DNA of 64,000 nt from NCBI RefSeq assembly GCF_001484605.1, contig NZ_CP013747.1, positions 1,612,001 through 1,676,000 of the forward strand, in the 5' to 3' direction. Each line of letters starts with the position of its first letter. Within the stretch, counting starts at the first letter, position 1. The position numbers were made by a program, and so were the translations under genes. Positions 10,291-21,021 of this stretch are shown piece after piece. Source of the stretch: Pseudarthrobacter sulfonivorans. GTDB lineage: Bacteria > Actinomycetota > Actinomycetes > Actinomycetales > Micrococcaceae. Below the pieces are notes generated by a model. It saw only the letters and a program-made list of their open reading frames with translations. It made no database searches and had not been told where the DNA came from.

Positions 10291-11871
10291 TTGGTTTCAA
10301 ACCCAGAATTAACCGCCAAGGTGGCTACAACGATGGCGGGCAAGGGCAATAGCCCTCGCCCGCCATTGGTGGTTGCGCTCCTGGCCACGCTGCTGGCTCT
10401 GTTCGCCCTCATCCCACTGGGCTATGTCATCTACATGACGGCGGTCACTGGCTGGGATGCCAGCATTGAGCTGATCTTCCGCCCCCGGGTGGGCGAGTTG
10501 CTGGTCAACACCCTCCTGCTGATGCTCATCGTCGTGCCCGCAACCCTGGTGGTGGGCGTGGGCGGCGCGTGGCTGGTGGAACGCACCAAGCTGCGGGGCC
10601 ACAAGTGGTGGGCCGTGCTCCTGGCGGCGCCGCTGGCCATTCCCGCGTTTGTGAACAGCTACGCCTGGGTGTCCGCCATTCCCTCCCTGGAAGGCGTCTG
10701 GTCCGGCGCGCTGATCGCCACGCTGTCCTACTTCCCGCTGGTCTACATTCCGACCGCGGCCACGCTTAGCCGGCTGGATCCGGCGATCGAGCAGTCGGCT
10801 GCGTCCCTGGGTCTGGGCCCGTGGCACGTCTTCTTCCGCGTGGTGCTGCCCCAGTTGCGCATCGCCGTCACCGGCGGCGGCCTGCTGGTGGGCCTGCACC
10901 TGTTGGCCGAGTACGGCGCCTTCGCGATGATCCGGTTTGAGACGTTTACGACGGCGATCATGCAGCAGTACGCTTCCACGTTCAACGGCACGGCCGGAAA
11001 CATGCTGGCGAGCGTCCTCGTGCTCTTCTGCCTGATCCTCCTGGTACTGGAGGTCCGGAGCCGCGGCACGGCCCGCTATGCACGGATCGGCTCCGGCGCC
11101 CAGTCCAAGCCCCTGCGGCTACCCCTGCACCGCTACCAGATTCCTGCCCAGCTGGGACTGCTGGCGCTCACTGGTCTGGCGTTCGGCTTGCCCCTGTGGT
11201 TTGTGATCCGCTGGATCGTGGCCGGCGGCGCCGAGATCTGGGACGTGGAGGAGTTTGTCCCCGCGCTGCTGCAGACGCTGGGACTGGGCCTTGCCGGCGC
11301 AGTGGCCGCGACCGTCGTCGCCTTCCCCATGGCTTACCTGGCCGTCCGGCATCCGGGGTGGTTCAGCAAGTCCCTGGAGCTCTCCAACTACATCACCAGT
11401 TCCATGCCCGGCATTGTGGTGGGTCTGGCTTTCGTCACCGTGGCCATCAACGTTGCCCCGGACATCTACCAGACCACCGGGCTGCTGGTGGCCGCGTACG
11501 TGCTGCTGTTCATTCCGCGCGCGTTGGTGAACATCCGCGCCGGGCTGGCACAGGCCCCCAAGGAGCTGGACGAAGCGGCCCGCGCCCTGGGCCGGTCTCC
11601 GTTCAATGCCTTCCTGAAGATCACGTTGCGCCTCACGGCTCCCGCCGCCGCCGGCGGCGCAGCGCTGGTGTTCCTCGCAGTCGTAACCGAACTGACCGCT
11701 ACGCTGCTGCTCTCCCCCAACGGGACAAGAACCCTGGCCAGCGCGTTCTGGAGCAAGAGCAGCGAGATCGATTACGCCGGCGCCGCCCCGTATGCCCTGC
11801 TGATGATCCTGCTCTCGGCGCCCATGACCTACCTTCTCTTCCAGCAGTCCAAGAAAGTGGCCGGACAGTGA
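10291..11871 (+). CDS. fbpB: Iron(III) ABC transporter permease
   Basis: A 526-residue permease with two fused binding-protein-dependent transport domains, about 12 membrane helices in all. Each half carries an EAA-type coupling motif (AASLGLGPWHVFFRVVLPQL and AARALGRSPFNAFLKITLRL). This two-domain form is normal for FbpB/SfuB-type ferric transporters. The start is uncertain: TTG at 10291 is three bases after the fbpA stop, GTG at 10321 and ATG at 10333 are alternatives. It overlaps the ATPase gene by 4 bp. Confidence 0.9.
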   Translation: MVSNPELTAKVATTMAGKGNSPRPPLVVALLATLLALFALIPLGYVIYMTAVTGWDASIELIFRPRVGELLVNTLLLMLIVVPATLVVGVGGAWLVERTKLRGHKWWAVLLAAPLAIPAFVNSYAWVSAIPSLEGVWSGALIATLSYFPLVYIPTAATLSRLDPAIEQSAASLGLGPWHVFFRVVLPQLRIAVTGGGLLVGLHLLAEYGAFAMIRFETFTTAIMQQYASTFNGTAGNMLASVLVLFCLILLVLEVRSRGTARYARIGSGAQSKPLRLPLHRYQIPAQLGLLALTGLAFGLPLWFVIRWIVAGGAEIWDVEEFVPALLQTLGLGLAGAVAATVVAFPMAYLAVRHPGWFSKSLELSNYITSSMPGIVVGLAFVTVAINVAPDIYQTTGLLVAAYVLLFIPRALVNIRAGLAQAPKELDEAARALGRSPFNAFLKITLRLTAPAAAGGAALVFLAVVTELTATLLLSPNGTRTLASAFWSKSSEIDYAGAAPYALLMILLSAPMTYLLFQQSKKVAGQ

Positions 11872-13034
11872 CCGAACAATCCCCCTCCAGGCTTCCGGAA
11901 CCGCGGATCGCGCCGTCCGTGGCGCCCTCCACCAACAGCCACCTGCAGATCACCGACATCACGAAGAATTTTGCGTCCCAGGCTGTCCTCAAAGGCGTCA
12001 ACCTGTCCGTGGCCAAGGGCGGCACCACCGCCATCGTGGGGCCCTCCGGCTCAGGCAAGACCACTCTCCTGCGGCTGATCGCCGGCTTTGAACACCCCGC
12101 CACCGGCAGCATCTCGCTCAACGGCACCAAGGTGGCGGGCGACGGCGTGTGGCTGCCCGCGCACAAACGCCACGTGGGGTACGTGGCCCAGGACGGGGCG
12201 CTTTTCCCGCACCTGACGGTGGGCCAGAACATCGCGTTCGGCCTCGACACGGCCATGCTCACGGGCGGCCGCCGGGCGGTAGCGGGCCGGATCAGCGAGC
12301 TGCTGGACATGGTCTCCCTGGATGCCTCCATGGCCAAGCGGCGGCCGCACCAGCTCTCCGGTGGGCAGCAGCAGCGTGTGGCCCTGGCCCGCGCCCTGGC
12401 CCGCGAACCCGAACTGATGTTGCTGGACGAGCCCTTTTCGGCCCTCGACGCCGGCCTGCGCGTGGCAACCCGGCGGGCCGTGGCCAAGGTCCTCAACAAG
12501 GCCGGCGTCACCACCATCCTGGTCACCCACGACCAGGCCGAGGCGCTGTCCTTCGCGGACCAGGTGGCCGTGATGCGGGGCGGCAAGCTGGCCCAGATCG
12601 GCAACCCGTTTGTGGTTTACACCCGCCCCGCCGACCGCGCCACCGCGGAATTCCTGGGCGACGCCGTCATCCTGGACGCCTGGATGGAAGGCTCGCTGGC
12701 CACGTGCTCGCTGGGCGGAATTCCTGTTCGCCGCCCGCCAGCCCAGGGCCGGGTGCAGCTGATGCTGCGTCCTGAGCAGATCCGCATTGCCGAGGATGGA
12801 CCCATCCGCGGCGTGGTGGTGGACACCGACTACTTCGGCCCGGAAACCACCGTGCGCCTCAAACTCTCTGTGCCACCCGAACTGGCCGACCGCACCGACC
12901 ACCGCTACCCCGGCGGCGGCGAAGTCATCACCATCCGGCACTGGAACGCCTCCATTGCCCGGCCGGGAATGGAACTCTGCCTGCGCGTAGTGGGCGAAGC
13001 CGTCGCCTTCCCCCTGGACTCCGCCTGTGATTGA
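11868..13034 (+). CDS. fbpC: Iron(III) ABC transporter ATP-binding protein
   Basis: A 388-residue ATPase that powers the iron transporter. Visible motifs are Walker A GPSGSGKTT, Q-loop VAQDGALFPHL, signature LSGGQQQRVALARAL, Walker B LMLLDEPFSALD and the switch His in VTHDQAEAL. The C-terminal third is a TOBE-type regulatory region. Start: GTG at 11868 overlaps the permease stop (GTGA), a typical translational coupling. The stop codon is embedded in the first unit of a short direct repeat at 13027. Confidence 0.93.
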   Translation: MTEQSPSRLPEPRIAPSVAPSTNSHLQITDITKNFASQAVLKGVNLSVAKGGTTAIVGPSGSGKTTLLRLIAGFEHPATGSISLNGTKVAGDGVWLPAHKRHVGYVAQDGALFPHLTVGQNIAFGLDTAMLTGGRRAVAGRISELLDMVSLDASMAKRRPHQLSGGQQQRVALARALAREPELMLLDEPFSALDAGLRVATRRAVAKVLNKAGVTTILVTHDQAEALSFADQVAVMRGGKLAQIGNPFVVYTRPADRATAEFLGDAVILDAWMEGSLATCSLGGIPVRRPPAQGRVQLMLRPEQIRIAEDGPIRGVVVDTDYFGPETTVRLKLSVPPELADRTDHRYPGGGEVITIRHWNASIARPGMELCLRVVGEAVAFPLDSACD

Positions 13035-13080
13035 GCCTGTCGAAATCCGGTGTCACCGGTGATTGAGCCCGTCGAAATCC
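13027..13080. repeat. Two direct copies of a GATTGAGCC-CGAAATCC unit
   Basis: Two 22-bp units, 13027-13048 and 13059-13080, differ at one base in the middle (GTGATTGAGCCTGTCGAAAT against GTGATTGAGCCCGTCGAAAT) and repeat at a 32-bp period. The first contains the fbpC stop codon. They fill the gap between two convergent genes; a spread intergenic element is likely. Confidence 0.75.
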
Positions 13081-13087
13081 GCCGCTA

Positions 13088-13687
13088 CTAATCTCCGGCG
13101 GGCTTCTTCTTCTGCGGATACGGGGCCTCGCCCCGGGCGAGCATCTCCACAAAGCCGGCGATTTTCCGTTCCCGCGTGGACGCCTGTTTCACGGAATTCG
13201 TCCGGTAAATCAGGGCATACCGGTTCACGGAGGTGAGGACGTCGAACATGGCCTGGGCCGCGGGGACGGCAGCGATGGCGGCGGCCAGATCCGGCGGAAC
13301 TTCCGCCGTCGCCTGCCCCACATAGGCTGCTTCCCAGCGCCCGTCAGCTTTGGCGGCGTCGACCGCCGCGCGGCCGGCCGCAGTCATCCGGCCGGCAGCC
13401 TCGAGCTTCCCGATGCGGTCGACATTCCGCGCGGACCAGACGCTCTTCGGGCCGCGGCGGGTCATCCGCTGGAAGGAGCTGTCGTCGTCGCGCCTTTTGC
13501 CCTGACCGTCGATCCACCCAAAGCACAGCGCCTCCTGCAACGCCGCTTCGTAGTCCAGTTCAGTGGTGTTGCCGCCCTTCTTGTGCAGCACCAGCCACAC
13601 GCCAGGGCTGGTGGCATGGTGCTGTTCCAGCCACAGCCGCCACTCCGCCGCGTCCGCTACCAGCAGTTCCTCGAGTTCAATGGCCAT
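13088..13687 (-). CDS. YdeI/OmpD-associated family protein
   Basis: A 199-residue cytoplasmic protein of the YdeI/OmpD-associated family. It has the typical LWLEQHHATSPGVWLVLHKK opening, YEAALQEALCFGWIDGQGK in the middle, and a Lys/Arg-rich tail with NSVKQASTRERKI. Some members are linked to bacteriocin or stress resistance but no reaction is established. Start: ATG at 13687; an upstream ATG at 13723 would add an unlikely segment overlapping the next gene's promoter. Divergent from the VOC gene. Confidence 0.8.
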   Translation of the reverse strand: MAIELEELLVADAAEWRLWLEQHHATSPGVWLVLHKKGGNTTELDYEAALQEALCFGWIDGQGKRRDDDSSFQRMTRRGPKSVWSARNVDRIGKLEAAGRMTAAGRAAVDAAKADGRWEAAYVGQATAEVPPDLAAAIAAVPAAQAMFDVLTSVNRYALIYRTNSVKQASTRERKIAGFVEMLARGEAPYPQKKKPAGD

Positions 13688-13764
13688 GGCCCTATTCTGC
13701 CCGCCTTCTGCAGGAAGTGGCATGATGGCGGTAGCCGACCTGTCCTGGTTTCGAGGAGGAACCC

Positions 13765-14532
13765 ATGCTGCGTGTCAGACCCGTCCATTTCACCTCCCAG
13801 CCAGACAGTTGGGAACAGCTCCTGGCTGCCCTGGGCCTGGCCAAGACCGTTGATGACGGCCCGTGGCGGGAGTTCGACGCCGGTTCCGGCCGGCTGGCCC
13901 TGCATGTGGCCGACGCCGGCGCCACGGACGACGGCACCACTGCCTTGGGCGTGGAGGTGGGCGATCTGGCGGAATTCGCCCGGCGCACCGCCCTGGCCGC
14001 GGAGGAATCGGGGAACACCGTCGCCGAGCTCATCGCCGCCGACCACGGCGAGTCCTGCCGCATCACCGGCCGGGACGGCTTCAGCTTCCTGGCGGACAAA
14101 GGCGCACGGGAGGCGAACGCGGCTGACGCTGATCCGGCCCTGGCCGTCGTCGGGGTCTGGTTTACGGAGGATCCCGGCGCCGCCGCCGTGACCCTGCAGG
14201 ACATCGGCGCCAGGTTCCGCCCCGTCCCGGACGCCGACGAAACCGCCGACTTTACCGCCAAGAACGGCGGGGTCCTGATGGTGCGGCCGGCATCCGGGCC
14301 GCCGCGGTCCGGCCTGGGATTTGAGTACGCCGGCGATCTGGGCGCCTTGCGGGACCGGCTCACCGCCGCCGGGCTGGACGTCAGCGAAACCGAGGAAGCC
14401 TTCGGCCGGACCCTGCACGTGGCCAACCCCGACGCCGCAGACAGCGCAGGCATCGCCGACACAGCCGCAGCCACAACGGCCCCGCATGTCCCGCCCACTC
14501 TCTGGATCTCGCAGCGCCTCGCCGCAGAGTGA
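13765..14532 (+). CDS. VOC (glyoxalase-like) family protein
   Basis: A 255-residue protein with two glyoxalase-type beta-alpha-beta-beta-beta modules, about residues 1-110 and 118-250, matching the vicinal oxygen chelate superfamily. The first module starts RVRPVHFTSQPDSWEQLLAALGL and the second includes VGVWFTEDPGAAAVTLQDIG. Few His/Glu metal ligands are evident, so it may bind rather than transform its ligand. A GAGGAGGAA ribosome binding site precedes the ATG. The substrate is unknown. Confidence 0.75.
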   Translation: MLRVRPVHFTSQPDSWEQLLAALGLAKTVDDGPWREFDAGSGRLALHVADAGATDDGTTALGVEVGDLAEFARRTALAAEESGNTVAELIAADHGESCRITGRDGFSFLADKGAREANAADADPALAVVGVWFTEDPGAAAVTLQDIGARFRPVPDADETADFTAKNGGVLMVRPASGPPRSGLGFEYAGDLGALRDRLTAAGLDVSETEEAFGRTLHVANPDAADSAGIADTAAATTAPHVPPTLWISQRLAAE

Positions 14533-14680
14533 TCCGCTCCTGGGGTGAGCCCTGTTCGGCCATGGACTGAACCGGGGTTCGGCCGGCCGGCGGGTGAGAT
14601 TCCGGCGCTTTGGGCGACGCTTTACGCTGATAGCTCACCCCTCAGCGGTCCGCGGCCGTCCGATGGGGTAGAACTTAACC

Positions 14681-15220
14681 ATGAACGTTCGCACTCCTGA
14701 CCCCAATCCCGGCTGGCTCTCCGAAGAAGACCTCTTTGAGGCCCGCGGGAGGCTCCCCATGATCTATGTGGAGGCCGTGCCGGTAAGGCTGGATCCGCTG
14801 GGTTTTGTGAACGAGGTTGGCACGCTGCTCCAGGCCGACGAGGACGGGAACATGATCCGGTCGCTGGTATCGGGCCGCGTGATCTACCGCGAGACCATCC
14901 GCGCCGCACTCCTGCGCCATATGGAAAAGGACCTGGGGCCGCTCGCGTTTCCGCAGCTCCCCATCAGCCCGGTCCCCTTCACGGTGGCCGAATACTTCCC
15001 GGCCCCGTCCCAGACCGGCTTCACCGACGACCGCCAACACGCCGTCTCCTTGGCGTATGTCATCCCCGTGACCGGCGAATGCGAACCCCGCCAGGACGCC
15101 CTGGAACTGACCTGGATGACCCCGGCGGAAGTGCTCAGCGCCGACGTCCAGCTCGAATTCAGCGGCGGCCGCGGCGCCCTGGTCCGCCAGGCGCTGGCCT
15201 TCGCGGGCGTGGGTCACTGA
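14681..15220 (+). CDS. NUDIX-like DUF4916 family protein
   Basis: A 179-residue protein starting MNVRTPDPNPGWLSEEDL. It resembles the actinobacterial NUDIX-like DUF4916 family: an internal REIPMI-like PMIYVEAVPVRLDPLGFVNEVG strand pair, a receptor-like FTVAEYFPAP segment and a late LELTWMTPAEVL helix. A canonical GX5EX7REUXEEXGU Nudix box is not visible, so catalytic activity on nucleoside diphosphates is doubtful. It is a single gene preceded by about 150 bp without other features. Confidence 0.7.
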   Translation: MNVRTPDPNPGWLSEEDLFEARGRLPMIYVEAVPVRLDPLGFVNEVGTLLQADEDGNMIRSLVSGRVIYRETIRAALLRHMEKDLGPLAFPQLPISPVPFTVAEYFPAPSQTGFTDDRQHAVSLAYVIPVTGECEPRQDALELTWMTPAEVLSADVQLEFSGGRGALVRQALAFAGVGH

Positions 15221-15306
15221 CGCCCGCGGGTTCCCCGGCGTCCCCGACTTCCGGCGCCCCGCTTTGTAGACTGTAGGGCGGACCGCAAGAGAACTTAAGG
15301 ACTCCC

Positions 15307-16359
15307 ATGACCGAAAACCCAGCCGCCAGGCACTACAGCGAACAGCAGGCTGGATCTCTGACCACCGGCGATCAGCTCCTCCTCCCCGACGGTGAACGCA
15401 CCGCCGAAATCCAGCACGTGGAGTTTGAACCGGATGATTTCGGGACCCCTGCGGTAGTCCTGGCAAACCTCACCGGCGGCGGCACCCTCCGCATCGCAGC
15501 CGGCTCCACCGTAAAGATCCTGGACACAACAGCCCGGGTCATCACGGTTCCGGACACCACAGTTCAGGACATCCCCGTTCAGGACACAACGCCCGACGCC
15601 GTCACGCAGCTTACGGTCGCGGCGCAACTCCCTGCCGAACAACCCCAGCACACCGGCGAAGCGGAGATAGCCCCGGCGGCTCCCGCCGTCGTCGTACCTC
15701 CCCTGCCGGCCATCCCGCCCGCGATGAGCGGCCCGTCCGCGGAAGAACTGGCACGGATTCCGGCGCCGCAGGGCACGCCCGAAGCGGTGGTGGAGGCTGC
15801 CGCGGAAGCCCACCCGGACGCCGTTGGGGTGCTGCTGCTGGCGGACAAGCTGGCCAAGGGCATCAACTTCAAGTCCGGCAGCTGCCTCAAGGACCTCAGC
15901 GACCTGGCCCACGAACTGTTCATCACGCTCAAGGATCCGGACGGGGCGCTCACCGTGGCGGACCTGCTCAACGTCCTCCCGTTCGACGGCAACCCGGGCC
16001 GCTGGGCGTCCGTGGAGGCGTCGCTGGCGGTGTCCAGCTTCATCTGCCGCCAGGACCGGCAGGAGGAGCGCGCCGAAGTCTATGAAAAGCTGCTGCGTTT
16101 GCCGGAAAACCAGGAAACGGACCCCTTTAAGGCGCGGATGAACGCCAAAGTGCGCCAGCGTTCGCTGAACGAACCCAACCTGTACGACAAAGAGATCTTC
16201 CGCTCGATCGACAACTCCAACCACGAGGCCGAGCGGGAGTGGCGGCTGCTTCGCCTCGAATCCCTGCTGTTCCTGCGCGCACACGGCGGGTCCGAGACGA
16301 TCGGCGTCGGCGAACTCCAGCGCCGGATCAGCAACGAACTCGAGGCCGTCCGGGCCTAA
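15307..16359 (+). CDS. Hypothetical protein with C-terminal helical repeat region
   Basis: A 350-residue soluble protein that I do not recognise with certainty. The N-terminal 80 residues look like a small beta domain (TTGDQLLLPDGERTAEIQHV). Residues 80-150 are a low-complexity Pro/Ala/Val linker. The C-terminal 200 residues are helical, including LADKLAKGINFKSGSCLKDL and RQDRQEERAEVYEKLLRLPE, and look TPR-like. No signal peptide is present. A TTAAGGACTCCC leader precedes the ATG. Confidence 0.65.
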   Translation: MTENPAARHYSEQQAGSLTTGDQLLLPDGERTAEIQHVEFEPDDFGTPAVVLANLTGGGTLRIAAGSTVKILDTTARVITVPDTTVQDIPVQDTTPDAVTQLTVAAQLPAEQPQHTGEAEIAPAAPAVVVPPLPAIPPAMSGPSAEELARIPAPQGTPEAVVEAAAEAHPDAVGVLLLADKLAKGINFKSGSCLKDLSDLAHELFITLKDPDGALTVADLLNVLPFDGNPGRWASVEASLAVSSFICRQDRQEERAEVYEKLLRLPENQETDPFKARMNAKVRQRSLNEPNLYDKEIFRSIDNSNHEAEREWRLLRLESLLFLRAHGGSETIGVGELQRRISNELEAVRA

Positions 16360-16420
16360 GCCGTCGGGGTGGGGGAATTGCCCCCTACCCGGGGCTGCGC
16401 CCGCGTTGTAGATTCGGGCT

Positions 16421-17146
16421 ATGACGAACAATCTGAGCGTGGTGATAAATGCTGATGCGCCGCAGGTCTGGACCATGCTGCGTGAACCGGCCAAAGTTGC
16501 ACAGTGGCACGGCTGGGAGGCCGATGAACTGGCAGGTGAGATTGACGGGATCTACTTCAGCAGCAGCGTGGTTGAAGCCCCGGACCACACCAGCCTAACC
16601 ACCAATGGCGGCGACGTTTTCGACCTGAAACCGGTGTCCGCCGGGACGCTGGTCAGTGTCACGCGGGCAGCCCTGGACCACAACTCTGAGTGGGCGGCCT
16701 GGGATGAGGACATCACGCAAGGCTGGCTGACGTTCCTGCAGCAACTCCGCTTCGCGCTGGAACACCACCCGCACGGCAAGCGGCATACGATGTTCTTCGA
16801 ATTTCCCGGCGAGCCGGCTTCCGCCATCGAAAAGCTGGGCTTGTCGGACGTGCCTGTGCCGGGCGAGACATACGGGCTGAAGCTGTCCACAGGGGAGGAG
16901 ATCACCGGGAAGGTCTGGTTCCGCAGCAACCACCAGGTGGGGCTTACCGTCCACAGCTATGCAGAGCACGGCGACGGCCTGCTGATCGTGGCGGACCAGC
17001 CCGTCATTGAAGGTGTGAGGCCCCACGGCGGCGCCATGGTGATCGCCTCGACGTTCGATCTGGGTGCCCACAAAATGGAGTCCATCCATTCGCTCTGGGA
17101 CAGCTGGCGGGCTGAGAACTACCCCACATCGGAAGCGGCCCACTGA
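16421..17146 (+). CDS. SRPBCC (START-like) domain protein
   Basis: A 241-residue protein. The first 120 residues follow the polyketide-cyclase/START-like pattern: VVINADAPQVWTMLREPAKV, a central beta sheet, then a long helix EDITQGWLTFLQQLRFALEH. A second beta-rich module follows (residues 125-235). This fold binds hydrophobic ligands; no catalytic residues can be assigned. It lies 33 bp upstream of tgt on the same strand and may share its transcript. Confidence 0.75.
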   Translation: MTNNLSVVINADAPQVWTMLREPAKVAQWHGWEADELAGEIDGIYFSSSVVEAPDHTSLTTNGGDVFDLKPVSAGTLVSVTRAALDHNSEWAAWDEDITQGWLTFLQQLRFALEHHPHGKRHTMFFEFPGEPASAIEKLGLSDVPVPGETYGLKLSTGEEITGKVWFRSNHQVGLTVHSYAEHGDGLLIVADQPVIEGVRPHGGAMVIASTFDLGAHKMESIHSLWDSWRAENYPTSEAAH

Positions 17147-18526
<1,380 letters not shown>

Positions 18527-18548
18527 GCGCCGGCCCGGGGGAGGCCGC

Positions 18549-19277
18549 CTAGACCCCGTAGCTTGTTTCGCGCTTCTTGATCCAGCCGATCACCAGGGAC
18601 GTCACCGGCACAAACAGGAACTCCACGAGTGTCTTGTAAACAAAGCCCACCACCACGTAGTTCAGGAACATGCCGAAGTCCGTGATGCCGATGACAGAGG
18701 CGGCGATGCTGCAGAAAATCAGGGTGTCCACGAACTCGCCCGCGCCTGAGGAACCCATCAGCCGCGCCCAGAGTGACTTCTCCCCGGAGCGGGCCTTCAT
18801 CTTCACCAGGATCCACGAGTTGATGGTCTGGCCGGCCAGGAATGCCAACAGCGAGGCCAGCACAATCTGCGGCACCGGACCAAGGGCCCCCTCAAGGGCG
18901 GCCTGCTTTGACGTGCCGAACTCGTCATCAAAGCCGGGCAGGGCGATGATCACCCAGTAGCAAACAGAGGCGAAGACGGACAAGGCGAAGGTGGTGACAA
19001 TGGCTTTGCGCGCCACCTTGAAACCGTAGACCTCGCTGATCACATCGCCCAGGATGTAGGCGAGCGGGAAGAGGAAAAAGCCGCCGTCGGTGATGATCGG
19101 TCCGATCGCGACGCCCTTGGACGCCCCGATGTTGGACAGGATCAGCACCACGGCCATAAACGCCAGCATGATGCCGAAGTACGGCGAGCCGATTGATGCG
19201 AATTTCGGCGCCGTCCGGGCGGAATTGGCGACGGGCAGGGCGTCAGGGCCTGAGGGGGAAGGCATGGGAGATTCCAT
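18549..19277 (-). CDS. YhhQ/VUT family queuosine-precursor transporter
   Basis: A 242-residue membrane protein of the VUT (DUF165, YhhQ) family, with about six helices. Family marks are ILSNIGASKGVAIGP, DGGFFLFPLAYILGDVISEV and INSWILVKMKARSGEKSLWARL. E. coli YhhQ imports preQ0/preQ1, and relatives are inferred to import queuine. It converges with tgt, 22 bp between stops, supporting a shared role. ATG at 19277 or 19265 could be the start. It is divergent from the PdxK gene. Confidence 0.88.
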   Translation of the reverse strand: MESPMPSPSGPDALPVANSARTAPKFASIGSPYFGIMLAFMAVVLILSNIGASKGVAIGPIITDGGFFLFPLAYILGDVISEVYGFKVARKAIVTTFALSVFASVCYWVIIALPGFDDEFGTSKQAALEGALGPVPQIVLASLLAFLAGQTINSWILVKMKARSGEKSLWARLMGSSGAGEFVDTLIFCSIAASVIGITDFGMFLNYVVVGFVYKTLVEFLFVPVTSLVIGWIKKRETSYGV

Positions 19278-19403
19278 TCGTAGTGGTTCGCTCGGCGTAC
19301 CGATCCCGCAATCAAAGTTGCGCTGGACGCCGGCTGTATTAGCACTGTCACGACATTCTCCCACTGAACAATAGGGCCCGACGCCGGATGGCAGGATAGT
19401 GCC

Positions 19404-20303
19404 ATGACTTTAGCTTCAGCTGCCCTCCAGTCCCCCGTGTCCGCTCCCGCCGTCGTCCTGACCATCGCGGGATCCGAAGCCACAGGTGGCGCCGGGGCCC
19501 AGGCCGACCTGAAGACCTTCCAGGAACTGGGCGTGTTTGGCATTGCCAACCTGACCTGCATCGTGTCCTTCGATCCGAGCGACAACTGGAAGCACCGCTT
19601 TGTGCCCGTGGACCAGCAGGTCATTGCGGACCAGTTGGAAGCCACGACGGCGGCCTACGGTCCGGCGTCAGGGGTCACCGCCTCCGAGAGTGCTTCGGGC
19701 GAGCCTTCGGCTCCAGGCCGGCCGGTCCTGGACACCGTGAAAATCGGCATGCTGGGCAGCCCGGCCACCATCAGCACGGTCGCCGCGGCGCTGGAAACGG
19801 GCCGGTTCCGCAACGTCGTGCTGGATCCGGTGCTGATCTGCAAGGGCCAGGAGCCGGGCCACGCACTGGACACGGACCAGGCCCTGAAGGCGCAGATCCT
19901 GCCGCTGGCCACATTCGTCACGCCCAACCACTTCGAGGCGGAGTCGCTGTCCGGCCTGGCGATCACCGACGTCGAATCCCTGAAAGCCGCAGCAGTCCGC
20001 ATCCACGAGCTCAGCGGCGCCGCGGTGCTGGCCAAGGGCGGCGTGCGGCTGGCAGGCCCGGACGCCATCGACGTTTACTACGACGGCGAGACCCTCGAAG
20101 TCCTCAGCTCTCCCAAGGTGGGCGAGGTGGCCGTGTCCGGTGCCGGCTGCTCCCTCGCCGCGGCGGTGACGGCCGAGCTGGCCAAGGGCGCCACGCCACT
20201 GGAGGCTGCCCGGGCCGCCAAGGACTTTGTCACCGCGGGCATCCGCAACCGCGTGGCCTCCGGCGCGCCGTTCGACGCCCTCTGGCAGGGTGGCCCGCGC
20301 TAG
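19404..20303 (+). CDS. PdxK/ThiD-type kinase (pyridoxine or hydroxymethylpyrimidine kinase)
   Basis: A 299-residue ribokinase-fold enzyme. It carries LTIAGSEATGGAGAQADLKT at the N-terminus, as ThiD does, but the following LTCIVSFDPSDNWKHRFVPV resembles the Gram-positive pyridoxine-kinase branch. VSGAGCSLAAAVTAELAKG provides the catalytic GAGC motif with its anion hole, where Gram-positive PdxK also has Cys. It therefore phosphorylates pyridoxine/pyridoxal, HMP or both. Its 3' end overlaps the convergent tetR gene by 4 bp. Confidence 0.82.
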   Translation: MTLASAALQSPVSAPAVVLTIAGSEATGGAGAQADLKTFQELGVFGIANLTCIVSFDPSDNWKHRFVPVDQQVIADQLEATTAAYGPASGVTASESASGEPSAPGRPVLDTVKIGMLGSPATISTVAAALETGRFRNVVLDPVLICKGQEPGHALDTDQALKAQILPLATFVTPNHFEAESLSGLAITDVESLKAAAVRIHELSGAAVLAKGGVRLAGPDAIDVYYDGETLEVLSSPKVGEVAVSGAGCSLAAAVTAELAKGATPLEAARAAKDFVTAGIRNRVASGAPFDALWQGGPR

Positions 20304-20923
20304 CTTCTTGAGTCTTCCAGCGGCGCCTTTTCCAGCCGGGCCTCTGCAAGCAAGTCGTCGGCTACCAGAGTCGCCGTCCGCACAATGAAGGCCCGACGGC
20401 GGTCGGCGCGGTCCGGAGCGGAGCCCGCCAAAAGTGCGTCGATCTGGGGCAGCACCGTCCAGCCGTCGCACAGGGTCACGATGGTGAGGACCAGGTCGGC
20501 GGCATCCGTGCGGTCGATTCCGGGCAGAACCTTCTGGATCTGGTCCACTTTTGCAGCGCAGTGGTCAGCACGTGTTGCCCGGTCCACGGTGTTTCTCCCG
20601 CGCTCCAGGCCTTCCCAGAACAGCAGCCGGGCCAGGGCACCGCCTTTTGTGTGACGGTCAAAAAGCCTGCCGGCGTACTCTCCGATGGACGCCGCGCCAT
20701 GCCCCTCGATGGGGACCTCGGACATCACACGCACCAGTTCAGCGGCCAGGACGGCGTCGAACAGATCATCCTTCTTGCCGAAGTACTGGTAGATGCGTTC
20801 CTTGTTCACACCCGCTGCGGCCGCAATGCGGTCCACCCGGGCCCCCGCAAGGCCCTTCTCACTGAACTCCTCGGTGGCGGCAGTCAGCAGCAGTGCTTTC
20901 GTGCGCTCAGTATTCCAGGCCAT
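20300..20923 (-). CDS. TetR family transcriptional regulator
   Basis: A 207-residue repressor with an N-terminal TetR helix-turn-helix (residues 8-55: LLTAATEEFSEKGLAGARVD and GVNKERIYQYFGKKDDLFDA) and a helical ligand-binding domain. It is divergent from a small membrane-protein gene; the 98-bp region between them contains two copies of the palindrome CAACTA-NN-TAGTTG. That arrangement indicates autoregulation plus repression of the membrane protein. The inducer is unknown. Confidence 0.92.
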   Translation of the reverse strand: MAWNTERTKALLLTAATEEFSEKGLAGARVDRIAAAAGVNKERIYQYFGKKDDLFDAVLAAELVRVMSEVPIEGHGAASIGEYAGRLFDRHTKGGALARLLFWEGLERGRNTVDRATRADHCAAKVDQIQKVLPGIDRTDAADLVLTIVTLCDGWTVLPQIDALLAGSAPDRADRRRAFIVRTATLVADDLLAEARLEKAPLEDSRS

Positions 20924-20943
20924 GTCGCCATTCTACCCGTTTC

Positions 20944-20957
20944 CAACTAGGTAGTTG
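20944..20957. promoter_or_regulatory. TetR operator 1
   Basis: CAACTAGGTAGTTG is a perfect inverted repeat around a 2-bp centre, 21 bp upstream of the tetR start codon. It matches the second site at 20999, 55 bp away centre to centre. Confidence 0.7.
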
Positions 20958-20998
20958 CACTTTTGTGGACCCCGTACTAGTCTCGCTTTTATCAAAAG

Positions 20999-21012
20999 CA
21001 ACTAACTAGTTG
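20999..21012. promoter_or_regulatory. TetR operator 2, abutting the RBS of the small membrane gene
   Basis: CAACTAACTAGTTG has the same 6-bp arms and 2-bp spacer as operator 1. Its right end merges with the TTGGAG ribosome binding site of the gene starting at 21022, so bound repressor would block at or just after the transcription start. Confidence 0.7.
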
Positions 21013-21021
21013 GAGTTAGCC

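Noticed and set aside
19278..19403. preQ1 riboswitch before the queuosine-precursor transporter
   Set aside because: No preQ1 aptamer-like pseudoknot or A-rich tail could be recognised in the 126-bp gap.
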